Both the position numbers and the translations under genes were made by a program. A DNA stretch of 64,000 nucleotides from Flavobacterium sp. (lineage in GTDB: Bacteria > Bacteroidota > Bacteroidia > Flavobacteriales > Flavobacteriaceae): contig NZ_JAQSDH010000033.1 in NCBI RefSeq assembly GCF_029945805.1, positions 62,001 to 126,000 of the forward strand. Reading direction: 5' to 3'. Under the pieces are notes generated by a model, which made no database searches, was not told the origin of the DNA, and saw nothing but the letters and a program-made list of their open reading frames with translations. Of this stretch, positions 1 through 8,279 are shown piece by piece. Numbering within the stretch: position 1 is the stretch's first letter; every line of letters begins with the position of its first letter.

Positions 1-417
1 CAAATTCCGATTTTCATTAAAGCAGGAGCGATTATTCCAAAATACCCAGTGCAGCAATACGTTGGGGAATTACAATTTGACGAACTGACTTTGGATGTTT
101 ATTACAAATTAGGAAAAGAAAAATCCGTTGTTTATGAAGATGCCGAAGATGGTTACGATTATAACAAAGGTAGATTTTCATTGCGAACATTTTCATTAAA
201 CGGAAAAGAAAAAGAGCTTATCATTCAACAACATAAAGAAGGAAGTTTTGAAACGGGGTATTCCAATTTTAACATCAACTTGAAAGCATTGCCTTTTAAA
301 GTGCAGAGAATTGAGGTTGATAACGAAATAATCGCGTTAAATTCTGTTCAATTTAACATTGATAACACATTGAGATTATATAAAGATTTCACGGTATTAC
401 ATATTTTTGGAGCGTAA
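1..417 (+). CDS. GH31-family alpha-glucosidase, C-terminal fragment (5' end outside window)
   Basis: The reading frame is open from the first base, so the gene enters from the left and only its last 138 residues are visible. They begin QIPIFIKAGAIIPKYPVQQY, the typical strand at the junction of the proximal C-terminal beta domain of glycoside hydrolase family 31. A DUF5110-like distal beta-sandwich follows (YYKLGKEKSVVYEDAEDGY). The catalytic barrel lies outside, so substrate specificity cannot be judged; family members cleave alpha-glucosides or alpha-xylosides. The first ATG at 49 is internal, not the start. The next gene follows 37 bases on and has its own promoter-like sequence over the end of this one. 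Confidence 0.8.
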   Translation, partial: QIPIFIKAGAIIPKYPVQQYVGELQFDELTLDVYYKLGKEKSVVYEDAEDGYDYNKGRFSLRTFSLNGKEKELIIQQHKEGSFETGYSNFNINLKALPFKVQRIEVDNEIIALNSVQFNIDNTLRLYKDFTVLHIFGA

Positions 418-433
418 AAAACGCATAAATTTG
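404..433 (+). promoter_or_regulatory. Putative Bacteroidota-type promoter for the M48 gene
   Basis: TTTTTG (404-409) and TAAATTTG (426-433) are 16 bases apart, close to the flavobacterial -33 TTG and -7 TANNTTTG pattern. The ATG at 455 is 21 bases further on. The -33 part overlaps the end of the GH31 gene. Confidence 0.5.
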
Positions 434-454
434 TGGTTATTAAAACTAAACATT

Positions 455-1267
455 ATGAAAAAATATTTCACAGGCCTTTTTATTGTTGCGACAGTATTGT
501 CTTGTTCTACTAATCCATTCACTGGAAAAAATACTTTGGCCTTAGTTCCAAACAGTGAAATCCTTCCCTCTGCGTTTGCGCAATATGGAACATTTTTAAA
601 AGATAATAAAGTAATAACAGGAACTGCAGATGCCAATAAAGTGGTAAATGTTGGTACAAAAATTAAAGTTGCTGCCGAAAAGTGGTTGAATGCAAACGGG
701 TACCAAGGGTATTTGAAAGATTATGCATGGGAATATAAATTAGTTGAAAGCAAAGAAGTGAATGCTTGGTGCATGCCAGGTGGGAAAATCGTTGTTTACT
801 CCGGAATTCTTCCAATAACTAAAGACGATGCAGGTTTGGCTACTGTTTTAGGACATGAAGTTTCTCATGCATTAGCAAATCACGGTCAACAAAGAATGAG
901 CGCAGGATTGTTACAACAAGCTGGAGCAGGAATAACCCAAGCAGCTGTTGGAAATTCAAGTGCTATGACTCAACAAATAGCCATGACAGCTTATGGAGCA
1001 ACAACACAATTTGGTGGGATGTTACCTTTTAGCAGAAGTCACGAAAGTGAAGCGGATCAGATCGGACTAACATTAATGGCAATCGCAGGTTATAATCCGG
1101 ATCAAGCCGTACTTTTTTGGTCAAGAATGTCGGCTGCTTCTGGAGGAAATGCACCACCAGAATTTATGAGCACGCACCCTTCTGATGCCACAAGAATTGC
1201 TAATCTTAAAAAATTAGTACCCATTGCAAAAGCGGAAGCTGCTAAATTTGGCGTAACGTTTAAATAA
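455..1267 (+). CDS. M48 family metalloprotease, lipoprotein (Oma1/BepA-like)
   Basis: This is a zinc endopeptidase of about 270 residues. The N-terminus MKKYFTGLFIVATVLSCS is a lipoprotein signal with the lipobox cysteine after VLS, which places the enzyme on the periplasmic side of a membrane. The zinc site is HEVSH (H134, E135, H138), and E199 in ESEADQIG is the likely third ligand; both are diagnostic of M48. Family members take part in outer-membrane protein quality control. I chose ATG 455 because an upstream in-frame start at 407 would put charged residues before the signal peptide and overlap the GH31 gene. A strong terminator follows the stop. Confidence 0.88.
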   Translation: MKKYFTGLFIVATVLSCSTNPFTGKNTLALVPNSEILPSAFAQYGTFLKDNKVITGTADANKVVNVGTKIKVAAEKWLNANGYQGYLKDYAWEYKLVESKEVNAWCMPGGKIVVYSGILPITKDDAGLATVLGHEVSHALANHGQQRMSAGLLQQAGAGITQAAVGNSSAMTQQIAMTAYGATTQFGGMLPFSRSHESEADQIGLTLMAIAGYNPDQAVLFWSRMSAASGGNAPPEFMSTHPSDATRIANLKKLVPIAKAEAAKFGVTFK

Positions 1268-1298
1268 TATGTAAATTCCAAAAAAAGATTATATTTGA

Positions 1299-1336
1299 AT
1301 CCTGTCTTGTTAAATAAACGAGACAGGATTTTTTAT
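1299..1336 (+). terminator. Intrinsic terminator after the M48 gene
   Basis: AATCCTGTCT (1299-1308) and AGACAGGATT (1321-1330) form a perfect 10-bp stem with a 12-base loop, followed by a T-rich tail. It lies just before the ATG of the next gene at 1352. Confidence 0.85.
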
Positions 1337-1351
1337 TTTAAAATTATTTCT

Positions 1352-2695
1352 ATGCCAGTACTTCCTAAGGGACATCCAAAATTACTTAACGCCTGGGCTT
1401 TTTATGATTGGGCAAATTCGGTTTATAGCTTAGTTATAGCTTCCGCAGTTTTTCCGATTTATTACGAAATGATTTTCAAGGAAAGCGGTCGTAATTATGT
1501 TACTATTTTTGGAATGCAATGCAAAGACACTGCTATGATTAGTTTCGTCACCGCATTTGCATTTTTGATAGTTGCGATTTTTTCACCGTTTCTTTCTGGA
1601 ATAGCGGATTACATTGGGAACAAAAAAGCCTTTATGCGTTTCTTTTGTTATATGGGAGGAATTTCATGCATCACTTTGTATTGGTTTGATATCGATAATT
1701 TATTTTGGAGTTATACGTCTTATTTCTTTGGATTAATCGGATTTTGGTCGAGTTTGGTATTTTACAATTCCTATTTACCGGATATCGCTTTTCCGGAGCA
1801 ACAAGATAGAGTAAGCGCCAAAGGGTTCTCGATGGGTTATATTGGAAGCACCATTCTGCTTATTTTCAATTTAGCAATGGTCATGTTTCCTGATTTTTTC
1901 GGAATCGAAACGGCTAAAGAAGCTATGAAAATATCGTTCTTAACAGTGGGAATTTGGTGGATAGCTTTTAGTCATGTTACTTATTATTTCTTGCCAAAGG
2001 GGAATAAAAACGATGTAAAATTGACTAGTGATTTTATCTTCAAAGGATTTAATGAGCTAAAAAAAGTTTGGGGACAATTACAACAGAATTTACCTTTGAA
2101 ACGCTATTTGTACAGCTATTTTGTTTTTATTATGGCCGTTCAAACGGTAATGCTAATTGCTACTTATTTTGGCGCAACCGAAATAAATTGGAAAGATGCT
2201 GATGATCCCGCACTAATGGGTATTGATAAAATTTTTCAGGTGAAGCAAACGGGATTGATCATTTGCATCTTATTAATACAATTAGTGGCTGTAATTGGAG
2301 CCGTAGTAACCGCAAGAGCTTCAGCAAAATTCGGAAATATAAATACGTTGATTTTTCTAAATGCTTTTTGGGCCATTCTGTGTGGATTCGCTTTTTTTGT
2401 TGAAACGCCGAATGAATTTTATGCCACAGCAGGTTTTGTCGGTTTGGTGATGGGGGGAATTCAGTCGTTAGCGCGTTCCACATATTCTAAATTATTACCC
2501 GAAACAGAAGACACGGCTTCGTTCTTTAGTTTTTACGACGTAACCGAAAAAGTAGGAATTGTAATTGGAATGACAATTTATGGAACTATTGACCAAATTA
2601 CCGGCAGTATGCGTAATGCGATACTCTTTTTAGGTGCTTTTTTCATAATCGGATTGCTTCTTTTATTAAGAGTTCCAAAAAAAGCATTGTCATAA
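1352..2695 (+). CDS. MFS transporter, UMF1/Atg22-like family
   Basis: A 447-residue integral membrane protein with about 12 hydrophobic segments. It opens PKLLNAWAFYDWANSVYSLV, the FYDWANS signature of the UMF1 (Atg22-like) branch of the major facilitator superfamily. A second conserved stretch near the C-terminal third reads GGIQSLARSTYSKLLPE. Substrates of bacterial members are mostly unknown; amino-acid efflux is the usual guess by analogy with Atg22. An ORF can be opened from TTG 1295, but that codon lies in the preceding terminator hairpin, so ATG 1352 (MPVLPKGHPK) is preferred. A TATATTTG box at 1290-1297 could be its -7 element, but I see no matching TTG upstream. Confidence 0.85.
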   Translation: MPVLPKGHPKLLNAWAFYDWANSVYSLVIASAVFPIYYEMIFKESGRNYVTIFGMQCKDTAMISFVTAFAFLIVAIFSPFLSGIADYIGNKKAFMRFFCYMGGISCITLYWFDIDNLFWSYTSYFFGLIGFWSSLVFYNSYLPDIAFPEQQDRVSAKGFSMGYIGSTILLIFNLAMVMFPDFFGIETAKEAMKISFLTVGIWWIAFSHVTYYFLPKGNKNDVKLTSDFIFKGFNELKKVWGQLQQNLPLKRYLYSYFVFIMAVQTVMLIATYFGATEINWKDADDPALMGIDKIFQVKQTGLIICILLIQLVAVIGAVVTARASAKFGNINTLIFLNAFWAILCGFAFFVETPNEFYATAGFVGLVMGGIQSLARSTYSKLLPETEDTASFFSFYDVTEKVGIVIGMTIYGTIDQITGSMRNAILFLGAFFIIGLLLLLRVPKKALS

Positions 2696-2716
2696 CTTTA
2701 AAAAAAATTATATTTG
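2687..2716 (+). promoter_or_regulatory. Putative promoter for the DUF6252 lipoprotein gene
   Basis: TTG (2687-2689) is followed after 19 bases by TATATTTG (2709-2716), an exact TANNTTTG. The ATG at 2739 is 22 bases downstream. The -33 part lies in the last codons of the MFS gene. Confidence 0.6.
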
Positions 2717-2738
2717 GCTTTATTTATTAAAAACGACT

Positions 2739-3662
2739 ATGAAAAATATAAAATTTTTAGCTGGGCTATTTTTACTGATTACTGCTTTTATTTCTTGTGA
2801 TGTTGAGCCAATTGATAGCGCTATCGATTTGGGAGATTTTGAAAACCCAACGAGTGGACCAGCTGTTTTTAAAGCAGATTTTAGCGGTACTACATGGACA
2901 GCAACTACTGCACAAGCTAATATCACAACAGCTGGTATTCAATTAACTGGATCTAAAGCAAATGGGGAAAAATTTGCTTTTGCGCTCGAGTCAAATACCG
3001 TCGGAACATATCCTGCTAACGCGAATTTCTTAACGTTTACTCCCGCAGGTTCTAGTTTTGGATATTGGTCAATAAATGTTACTAATGCTGCTGAAAATAC
3101 AGGTTCAATAACTATTTCTAGCATTAATACGGTAGCCAAAACAATTTCTGGAACCTTTAACTTTAAAGGATATTGGTCAGACAGCGCTACTACTGCAATT
3201 ATCCCTGTTCAATTTACAAATGGAGTTTTTACCAATATTCCTTATGTGTCAGATAGTACACCGCCAGTTGGTGACGATACGTTTTTTGCAAAAGTTGATG
3301 GAGTTGAGTTTGTTGAAAACCAAATAGATGTTGCGCTAATTCAAGATGCCACGCCTCAACCTATTCCAGATCAAATCAGCATTGTTGGATCAAAAACAAA
3401 TGATGATACTGTGGGAATCAATGTAAATCGTACTTTAGGTGTAGGAACTTACGCTATTACAGGCGTATTATCAGATACAGACGTTGTTCGTGGTAGTATA
3501 GTTATAAATGACGTGTTGTATAATGCCGAATCGGGATCAATCACTATCGTTTCTAAAACCGCAACAAGAATATCGGGAACGTTTACTATGGGAGTCAAAA
3601 ACTTCACTACTTCTGCAACAAAAGCAGTTACTGAAGGAACTTTTAATGTAGAGTTACCATAA
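2739..3662 (+). CDS. DUF6252-type surface lipoprotein with two repeats
   Basis: A 307-residue protein with the lipoprotein signal MKNIKFLAGLFLLITAFISC and the lipobox cysteine at residue 20. Two beta-rich halves follow (about residues 40-155 and 180-307). Each starts with an F-x-A-x-(F/V)-(D/S)-G segment (FKADFSGTTW and FFAKVDGVEF), runs through a GSK-containing strand and ends with ISGTF; this is the layout of DUF6252 proteins of flavobacteria. The function is unknown; export and lipidation place it in the envelope. It has its own promoter-like sequence and a terminator, so it is probably monocistronic. Confidence 0.75.
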   Translation: MKNIKFLAGLFLLITAFISCDVEPIDSAIDLGDFENPTSGPAVFKADFSGTTWTATTAQANITTAGIQLTGSKANGEKFAFALESNTVGTYPANANFLTFTPAGSSFGYWSINVTNAAENTGSITISSINTVAKTISGTFNFKGYWSDSATTAIIPVQFTNGVFTNIPYVSDSTPPVGDDTFFAKVDGVEFVENQIDVALIQDATPQPIPDQISIVGSKTNDDTVGINVNRTLGVGTYAITGVLSDTDVVRGSIVINDVLYNAESGSITIVSKTATRISGTFTMGVKNFTTSATKAVTEGTFNVELP

Positions 3663-3684
3663 TTAAATTTAAATTTTTAATTAC

Positions 3685-3722
3685 AAATCCGTCTCTCGAA
3701 TTTCGTATGGCGGATTTTTTTT
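3685..3722 (+). terminator. Intrinsic terminator after the DUF6252 gene
   Basis: AAATCCG (3685-3691) pairs with CGGATTT (3711-3717), and the stem runs into a tract of eight Ts. Confidence 0.7.
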
Positions 3723-3753
3723 GTGGCATAGTACTTGACTATTTACGCTATAT

Positions 3754-3810
3754 ATCGATAGTATACATTTATTTATCGATTTTAACCAAAATCAAATGCT
3801 GGGTATCGAT
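3754..3810. promoter_or_regulatory. Three ATCGAT sites upstream of lon
   Basis: The palindrome ATCGAT occurs at 3754-3759, 3775-3780 and 3805-3810. The last two are followed by TTT. Steps are 21 and 30 bases, roughly two and three helical turns. They lie 84-140 bases before the lon ATG, and a TACATTTG (-7-like) box sits at 3839-3846. An operator role is inference. Confidence 0.3.
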
Positions 3811-3893
3811 TTTAATGTAAATCCTAAAAAAGATGTCCTACATTTGTAAAGCATCAAACAATTTCTAATGTCATTTTGACCTAATAAAATACC

Positions 3894-6344
3894 ATGTCAA
3901 ACCGCAATATTATTTCCTTTGACAATTTGTCACTACAAGAATTCGATACTGAAACCGATTTAATTCCTCTTTTAACACCCGAAGATGAGGAAGAAATGAA
4001 CAAAGAACAACTTCCAGATTCATTACCAATTTTACCATTGCGAAATACCGTTTTGTTTCCTGGCGTTGTGATCCCAATTTCAGCTGGAAGAGATAAATCA
4101 ATCAAGCTTATTAACGATGCTAATGCTGGAAATAAAATCATTGGTGTTGTTGCTCAAAAAAATGAAGAAGATGAAGATCCAACCAAGAATGATATTTATT
4201 CTGTTGGAACGGTAGCCCAAATTCTTCGCGTTTTAAAAATGCCTGATGGAAATATTACTGTTATTCTTCAAGGAAAAAAACGATTTAAAATCGATGAAGT
4301 TACTTCTGAATTACCGTATTTAAGTGCAACAATAAAAGAAGTTGAAGAAAAAAGACCAAGAAAGAATGATAGCGAATTCAATGCCATCACCGATTCAGTT
4401 CGAGAATTAGCCATTGAAATTATAAAAGAAAGTCCAAACATTCCAACCGAAGCCACTTTTGCGATTAAGAATATTGAAAGTCAATCGTTCCTTATCAATT
4501 TTGTTTCTTCTAATATGAACCTTACAGTTAAGGAAAAACAAGATTTGTTGGCGATAAATATTTTGAAAGATAGAGCGCTGGAAACCTTGCGCTACATGAA
4601 TGTGGAGCTTCAAAAACTGGAACTTAAAAATGACATTCAATCTAAAGTTCGTTTTGACCTTGATCAACAACAACGCGAATATTTTCTGCACCAGCAAATG
4701 AAAACGATCCAAGAGGAATTGGGTGGCGTGTCAAATGAGCAGGAAATTGAGGAAATGCGTCAAAAAGCAAAAACCAAAATTTGGGATGAAAAAACGGCCA
4801 AGCATTTTGATAAAGAACTAGCCAAAATGCAACGTATGAATCCGCAAGCACCAGACTTTGGCATACAAAGAAACTATTTAGAATTGTTTTTAGAATTGCC
4901 ATGGAACCATTATTCAAAAGATAATTTCGATTTAAAAAGAGCGCAGAAAATCATTGACCGTGACCATTTTGGTCTAGAAGATGTAAAGAAAAGAATCATC
5001 GAACATTTAGCGGTTTTAAAATTGCGAAATGATATGAAATCACCAATAATTTGCTTGACGGGACCTCCTGGAGTAGGTAAAACATCTATTGGAAAATCTA
5101 TCGCAGAAGCGTTAGGAAGAGAATATGTTCGTATTTCCTTGGGCGGATTACGAGATGAAGCAGAAATTCGGGGGCACAGAAAAACCTATATTGGTGCTAT
5201 GCCCGGAAGAATTATCCAAAGCTTAAAAAAAGCAGGAACTTCCAATCCGGTTTTTGTTTTGGATGAAATAGATAAATTATCAACAAGTAACCAAGGCGAT
5301 CCGTCTTCTGCTTTGCTTGAAGTTTTAGATCCCGAACAAAACAATGAATTTTATGATAATTTCCTTGAAATGGGATATGATTTATCAAAAGTGATGTTCA
5401 TTGCAACTTCTAATAATATGGCAACCATTCAACCTGCGTTGAAAGACAGAATGGAAGTAATTAAAATGACAGGTTATACGATTGAAGAGAAAACGGAGAT
5501 TGCCCGCAAGCATTTGTTTCCGAAACAATTGAAAGAACACGGACTGAAACCGAAAGATTTAACCATCGGTAGAAAACAATTAGAAAAAATTGTTGAAGGC
5601 TATACGCGCGAGTCTGGAGTTCGAAGTTTGGAGCAAAAATTAGCTCAAGTAATCCGAAATGCTGCAAAATCGGTAGCGATGGAAGAAGAATATAATTTGA
5701 AAGTTACCGATGAAGATATTGAGCGAATTCTTGGTGCGCCAAAATTAGCTCGCGATAAATCAGAAAGTAATGATGTTGCAGGTGTAGTTACTGGTTTGGC
5801 TTGGACTTCTGTTGGTGGCGATATATTATTCATCGAATCTCTGATTTCTGCAGGAAAAGGAAACTTAACACTGACTGGAAATTTAGGAACAGTAATGAAA
5901 GAATCGGCGACAATTGCTTTGGAATACATCAAATCAAACGCGGAGCTTTTTGGATTGGCTCCAGAGATGATGTCAAAATACAACATTCACTTGCACGTTC
6001 CAGAGGGCGCAACGCCTAAAGATGGACCAAGTGCAGGAATCGCGATGCTGACTTCACTAGTATCACTTCTTACCCAAAGAAAAATCAAGAAAAGTTTAGC
6101 CATGACAGGTGAAATCACACTTCGTGGAAAAGTGCTACCTGTTGGTGGAATCAAAGAAAAAATCCTTGCGGCGAAAAGAGCTAATATCAAAGAGATTATT
6201 CTGTGCCAAGAAAATAAAAGCGATATTGAAGAAATTAAGCCCGAATATATTCAGGGTTTGACCTTTCATTATGTAAAGGAAATGAGCGAAGTCATTGGTT
6301 TTGCGCTTACAAATGAAAAAGTAAAAAACGCTAAGATTCTTTAA
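3894..6344 (+). CDS. lon: ATP-dependent protease Lon
   Basis: An 816-residue LonA. The acidic N-terminal extension (1-40) is followed by the LON substrate-binding domain (about 45-240), a coiled region, and the AAA+ module with Walker A GPPGVGKT (390-397) and Walker B LDEID around 457-458. The C-terminal protease domain carries the Ser-Lys dyad: S713 in KDGPSAG and K756 in VGGIKEK. All catalytic elements are intact and length is normal. The enzyme degrades misfolded and regulatory proteins in the cytoplasm. It stands alone between two terminators, so it is probably transcribed from its own, possibly stress-controlled, upstream region. Confidence 0.98.
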   Translation: MSNRNIISFDNLSLQEFDTETDLIPLLTPEDEEEMNKEQLPDSLPILPLRNTVLFPGVVIPISAGRDKSIKLINDANAGNKIIGVVAQKNEEDEDPTKNDIYSVGTVAQILRVLKMPDGNITVILQGKKRFKIDEVTSELPYLSATIKEVEEKRPRKNDSEFNAITDSVRELAIEIIKESPNIPTEATFAIKNIESQSFLINFVSSNMNLTVKEKQDLLAINILKDRALETLRYMNVELQKLELKNDIQSKVRFDLDQQQREYFLHQQMKTIQEELGGVSNEQEIEEMRQKAKTKIWDEKTAKHFDKELAKMQRMNPQAPDFGIQRNYLELFLELPWNHYSKDNFDLKRAQKIIDRDHFGLEDVKKRIIEHLAVLKLRNDMKSPIICLTGPPGVGKTSIGKSIAEALGREYVRISLGGLRDEAEIRGHRKTYIGAMPGRIIQSLKKAGTSNPVFVLDEIDKLSTSNQGDPSSALLEVLDPEQNNEFYDNFLEMGYDLSKVMFIATSNNMATIQPALKDRMEVIKMTGYTIEEKTEIARKHLFPKQLKEHGLKPKDLTIGRKQLEKIVEGYTRESGVRSLEQKLAQVIRNAAKSVAMEEEYNLKVTDEDIERILGAPKLARDKSESNDVAGVVTGLAWTSVGGDILFIESLISAGKGNLTLTGNLGTVMKESATIALEYIKSNAELFGLAPEMMSKYNIHLHVPEGATPKDGPSAGIAMLTSLVSLLTQRKIKKSLAMTGEITLRGKVLPVGGIKEKILAAKRANIKEIILCQENKSDIEEIKPEYIQGLTFHYVKEMSEVIGFALTNEKVKNAKIL

Positions 6345-6364
6345 GATCGATTTAAAAATAAAGG

Positions 6365-6398
6365 AAAGGCATGAGTAAAATAACGCTTATGCCTTTTT
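6365..6398 (+). terminator. Intrinsic terminator after lon
   Basis: AAAGGCATGAG (6365-6375) pairs with CTTATGCCTTT (6386-6396), an 11-bp stem with one G-T pair, followed by T-rich sequence. Confidence 0.85.
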
Positions 6399-6474
6399 CT
6401 TTGCACTTTTTTCATCCGATATAAAATAATACCTTCGCATTTCCGTTATAGTATATTGCATAAGCCATTTTTTA

Positions 6475-7506
6475 ATGTTTAAAAAAGTAATTTGTATTGG
6501 ATTTTTTCTGTCTAGTTTGATCGGTTTTGGTCAAATTGGTGGAAAATCAATATACCAGTTTTTAAACTTAGTCACTTCGCCACGGCAGGCTGCTTTGGGT
6601 GGAAAAGTAATTACGTTTTATGATAACGATGTCAACCAAGCCCATTTTAATCCGGCGAATATTAATGCCGATATGGATAATAAACTTTCACTAAATTACG
6701 GAAGTTTATTTGGAGAAGTAACTTATGGTACAGCATCTTACGCCTATACATATGATCGACATGTTCAAACATTTTTTGGCGGAGTCAACTATGTAAATTA
6801 CGGAAAATTTGATGGTTATGATGAAAATGGAGTGGCAACATCAGGTTTTACAGGAAGTGAAATTGCACTAACTTTTGGTTATGCGTATAATATTCCTTTT
6901 TCTGATTTTTATGTTGGTGCTAATGCAAAATTGATTTCATCTACCTTAGAAAGTTACAATTCCTTTGGAGCCGCTGTTGATATTGGCGGAATGTTTATCG
7001 ACACACGCAACGATGTGAATTGGGCAATTTCAATAAGAAATGTAGGATTCCAAATCACACCTTATGCGGAAACAAGAGAAAAATTGCCTTTAGAAGTTTT
7101 AGTTGGGGTTTCTCAATTAATGGAAAATGTTCCGATTCGTTGGCATTTAACGTTGGAAAACATGCAGCAATGGCAATTGGCATTTTCCAATCCGAATAGG
7201 GCACAAGGCGGCTTGGACGGAAGTTCAACTCCTGAAAAACCTTCTGTTTTTGGAAATGCGCTCCGACATGTCATCGTTGGTATAGAATTGTTTCCTGAAA
7301 AATCATTCAATTTGAGACTAGGCTATAATTTTAGAAGAGCGGAAGAATTGCGTATTTTGGAACAACGAAATTTCTCTGGACTTTCAGTTGGTTTCGGACT
7401 AAAAATGAACAATTTAAAATTCAATTATTCGTATTCTCGATATACACTTGCGGCCAATACAAGTCTTTTTGGCTTAACAATTGACTTTGCTAATAACCGA
7501 TATTAA
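6475..7506 (+). CDS. porQ: Type IX secretion system protein PorQ
   Basis: A 343-residue outer-membrane beta-barrel protein with signal peptide MFKKVICIGFFLSSLIGFGQ. Diagnostic features are the N-terminal YQFLNLVTSPRQAALGGK, the following NPANI motif, repeated amphipathic strands (GVNYVNYGKFDGYDENG) and a C-terminal strand ending in aromatic residues. In Porphyromonas PorQ is needed, with PorU, PorV and PorZ, for type IX secretion and attachment of cargo at the cell surface. Two likely cargo proteins are also in this window. It is followed 10 bases on by cmk in the same direction, so the two probably share a transcript. Confidence 0.9.
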   Translation: MFKKVICIGFFLSSLIGFGQIGGKSIYQFLNLVTSPRQAALGGKVITFYDNDVNQAHFNPANINADMDNKLSLNYGSLFGEVTYGTASYAYTYDRHVQTFFGGVNYVNYGKFDGYDENGVATSGFTGSEIALTFGYAYNIPFSDFYVGANAKLISSTLESYNSFGAAVDIGGMFIDTRNDVNWAISIRNVGFQITPYAETREKLPLEVLVGVSQLMENVPIRWHLTLENMQQWQLAFSNPNRAQGGLDGSSTPEKPSVFGNALRHVIVGIELFPEKSFNLRLGYNFRRAEELRILEQRNFSGLSVGFGLKMNNLKFNYSYSRYTLAANTSLFGLTIDFANNRY

Positions 7507-7516
7507 ACACTTTACT

Positions 7517-8209
7517 TTGAAAAAAATTACCATTGCCATCGACGGATTTTCCTCCACGGGAAAAAGTACTTTAGCCAAACAATTAGCCAAACACTTGGGT
7601 TGCGTTTATGTTGACACCGGTGCGATGTATCGAGCGATTACTTTTTTTGCAATGCAAAATGGGTACATCAGTAAAGATTTTTTCGATAAGCAAACCCTCA
7701 TCAATGCTTTGCCTTTTATAAAATTGACTTTCGAATTTAATGCTGCTTTAGGTTTTGCCGAAATGTATTTGAATGATGTGAATGTGGAGAAGGAAATCCG
7801 GACTCTAGATGTTTCAAACTATGTAAGCTTTGTTGCCGAAGTTTCTGAAGTTCGAGCTAAATTGGTTGAACAACAACAAGAAATGGGCAAAGAGAAAGGA
7901 ATTGTGATGGATGGACGCGATATTGGGACCGTAGTTTTTCCGAAAGCGGAATTGAAAGTATTCATGACGGCGAGCTCGGAAACACGTGCTCAAAGACGAT
8001 TTGACGAATTGCAATCAAAAGGCGAAGATGTTTCTCTGGAAGCTGTTTTAAAGAATGTCGTAGATCGTGACTATATTGATACGCACCGTGAAGATTCTCC
8101 TTTGGTGCAAGCCGATGACGCAATTGAGATTGATAATTCTTACCTTACTCGTGACGAACAATTCAATGCTGTTTTAGAAATGGTGGCTGACGTTACGAAA
8201 TCGTTATAA
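7517..8209 (+). CDS. cmk: (d)CMP kinase, TTG start
   Basis: Cytidylate kinase phosphorylates CMP and dCMP with ATP in the cytoplasm. The P-loop DGFSSTGKSTLAK lies at the N-terminus, followed by YVDTGAMYRAIT, the MDGRDIGTVVFP motif and the R-rich lid (RAQRRFDEL). Total is 230 residues, the usual size. No ATG is available before the P-loop; the conserved opening MKKITIAIDGFS fits TTG at 7517. An alternative TTG at 7481 would overlap porQ by 26 bases. The start choice rests on family alignment from memory. Confidence 0.93.
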   Translation: MKKITIAIDGFSSTGKSTLAKQLAKHLGCVYVDTGAMYRAITFFAMQNGYISKDFFDKQTLINALPFIKLTFEFNAALGFAEMYLNDVNVEKEIRTLDVSNYVSFVAEVSEVRAKLVEQQQEMGKEKGIVMDGRDIGTVVFPKAELKVFMTASSETRAQRRFDELQSKGEDVSLEAVLKNVVDRDYIDTHREDSPLVQADDAIEIDNSYLTRDEQFNAVLEMVADVTKSL

Positions 8210-8213
8210 ATTT

Positions 8214-8279
8214 TTGTTTATCTCAATTATAATAGTAGATTTACGGGCTATTTTTTTACAACCACAAACTACTATTATA
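8214..8279 (+). promoter_or_regulatory. Putative promoter with an 11-bp inverted repeat before the permease gene
   Basis: TTG (8214-8216) and TAGATTTA (8236-8243, one base off TANNTTTG) are 19 bases apart. TATAATAGTAG (8228-8238) and CTACTATTATA (8269-8279) form a perfect 11-bp inverted repeat. One arm overlaps the -7 box and the other ends on the first base of the ATG. A regulatory role is inference. Confidence 0.4.

Noticed and set aside
407..454. N-terminal extension of the M48 protein from 407
   Set aside because: It would overlap the GH31 gene and bury the lipoprotein signal; ATG 455 gives a perfect signal peptide.
1295..1351. N-terminal extension of the UMF1 transporter from TTG 1295
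   Set aside because: It lies in the terminator hairpin of the preceding gene and adds no conserved residues.
5645..5986. Long antisense frames inside lon, such as 5645-5986
   Set aside because: Shadows of a strongly coding frame; no independent features.
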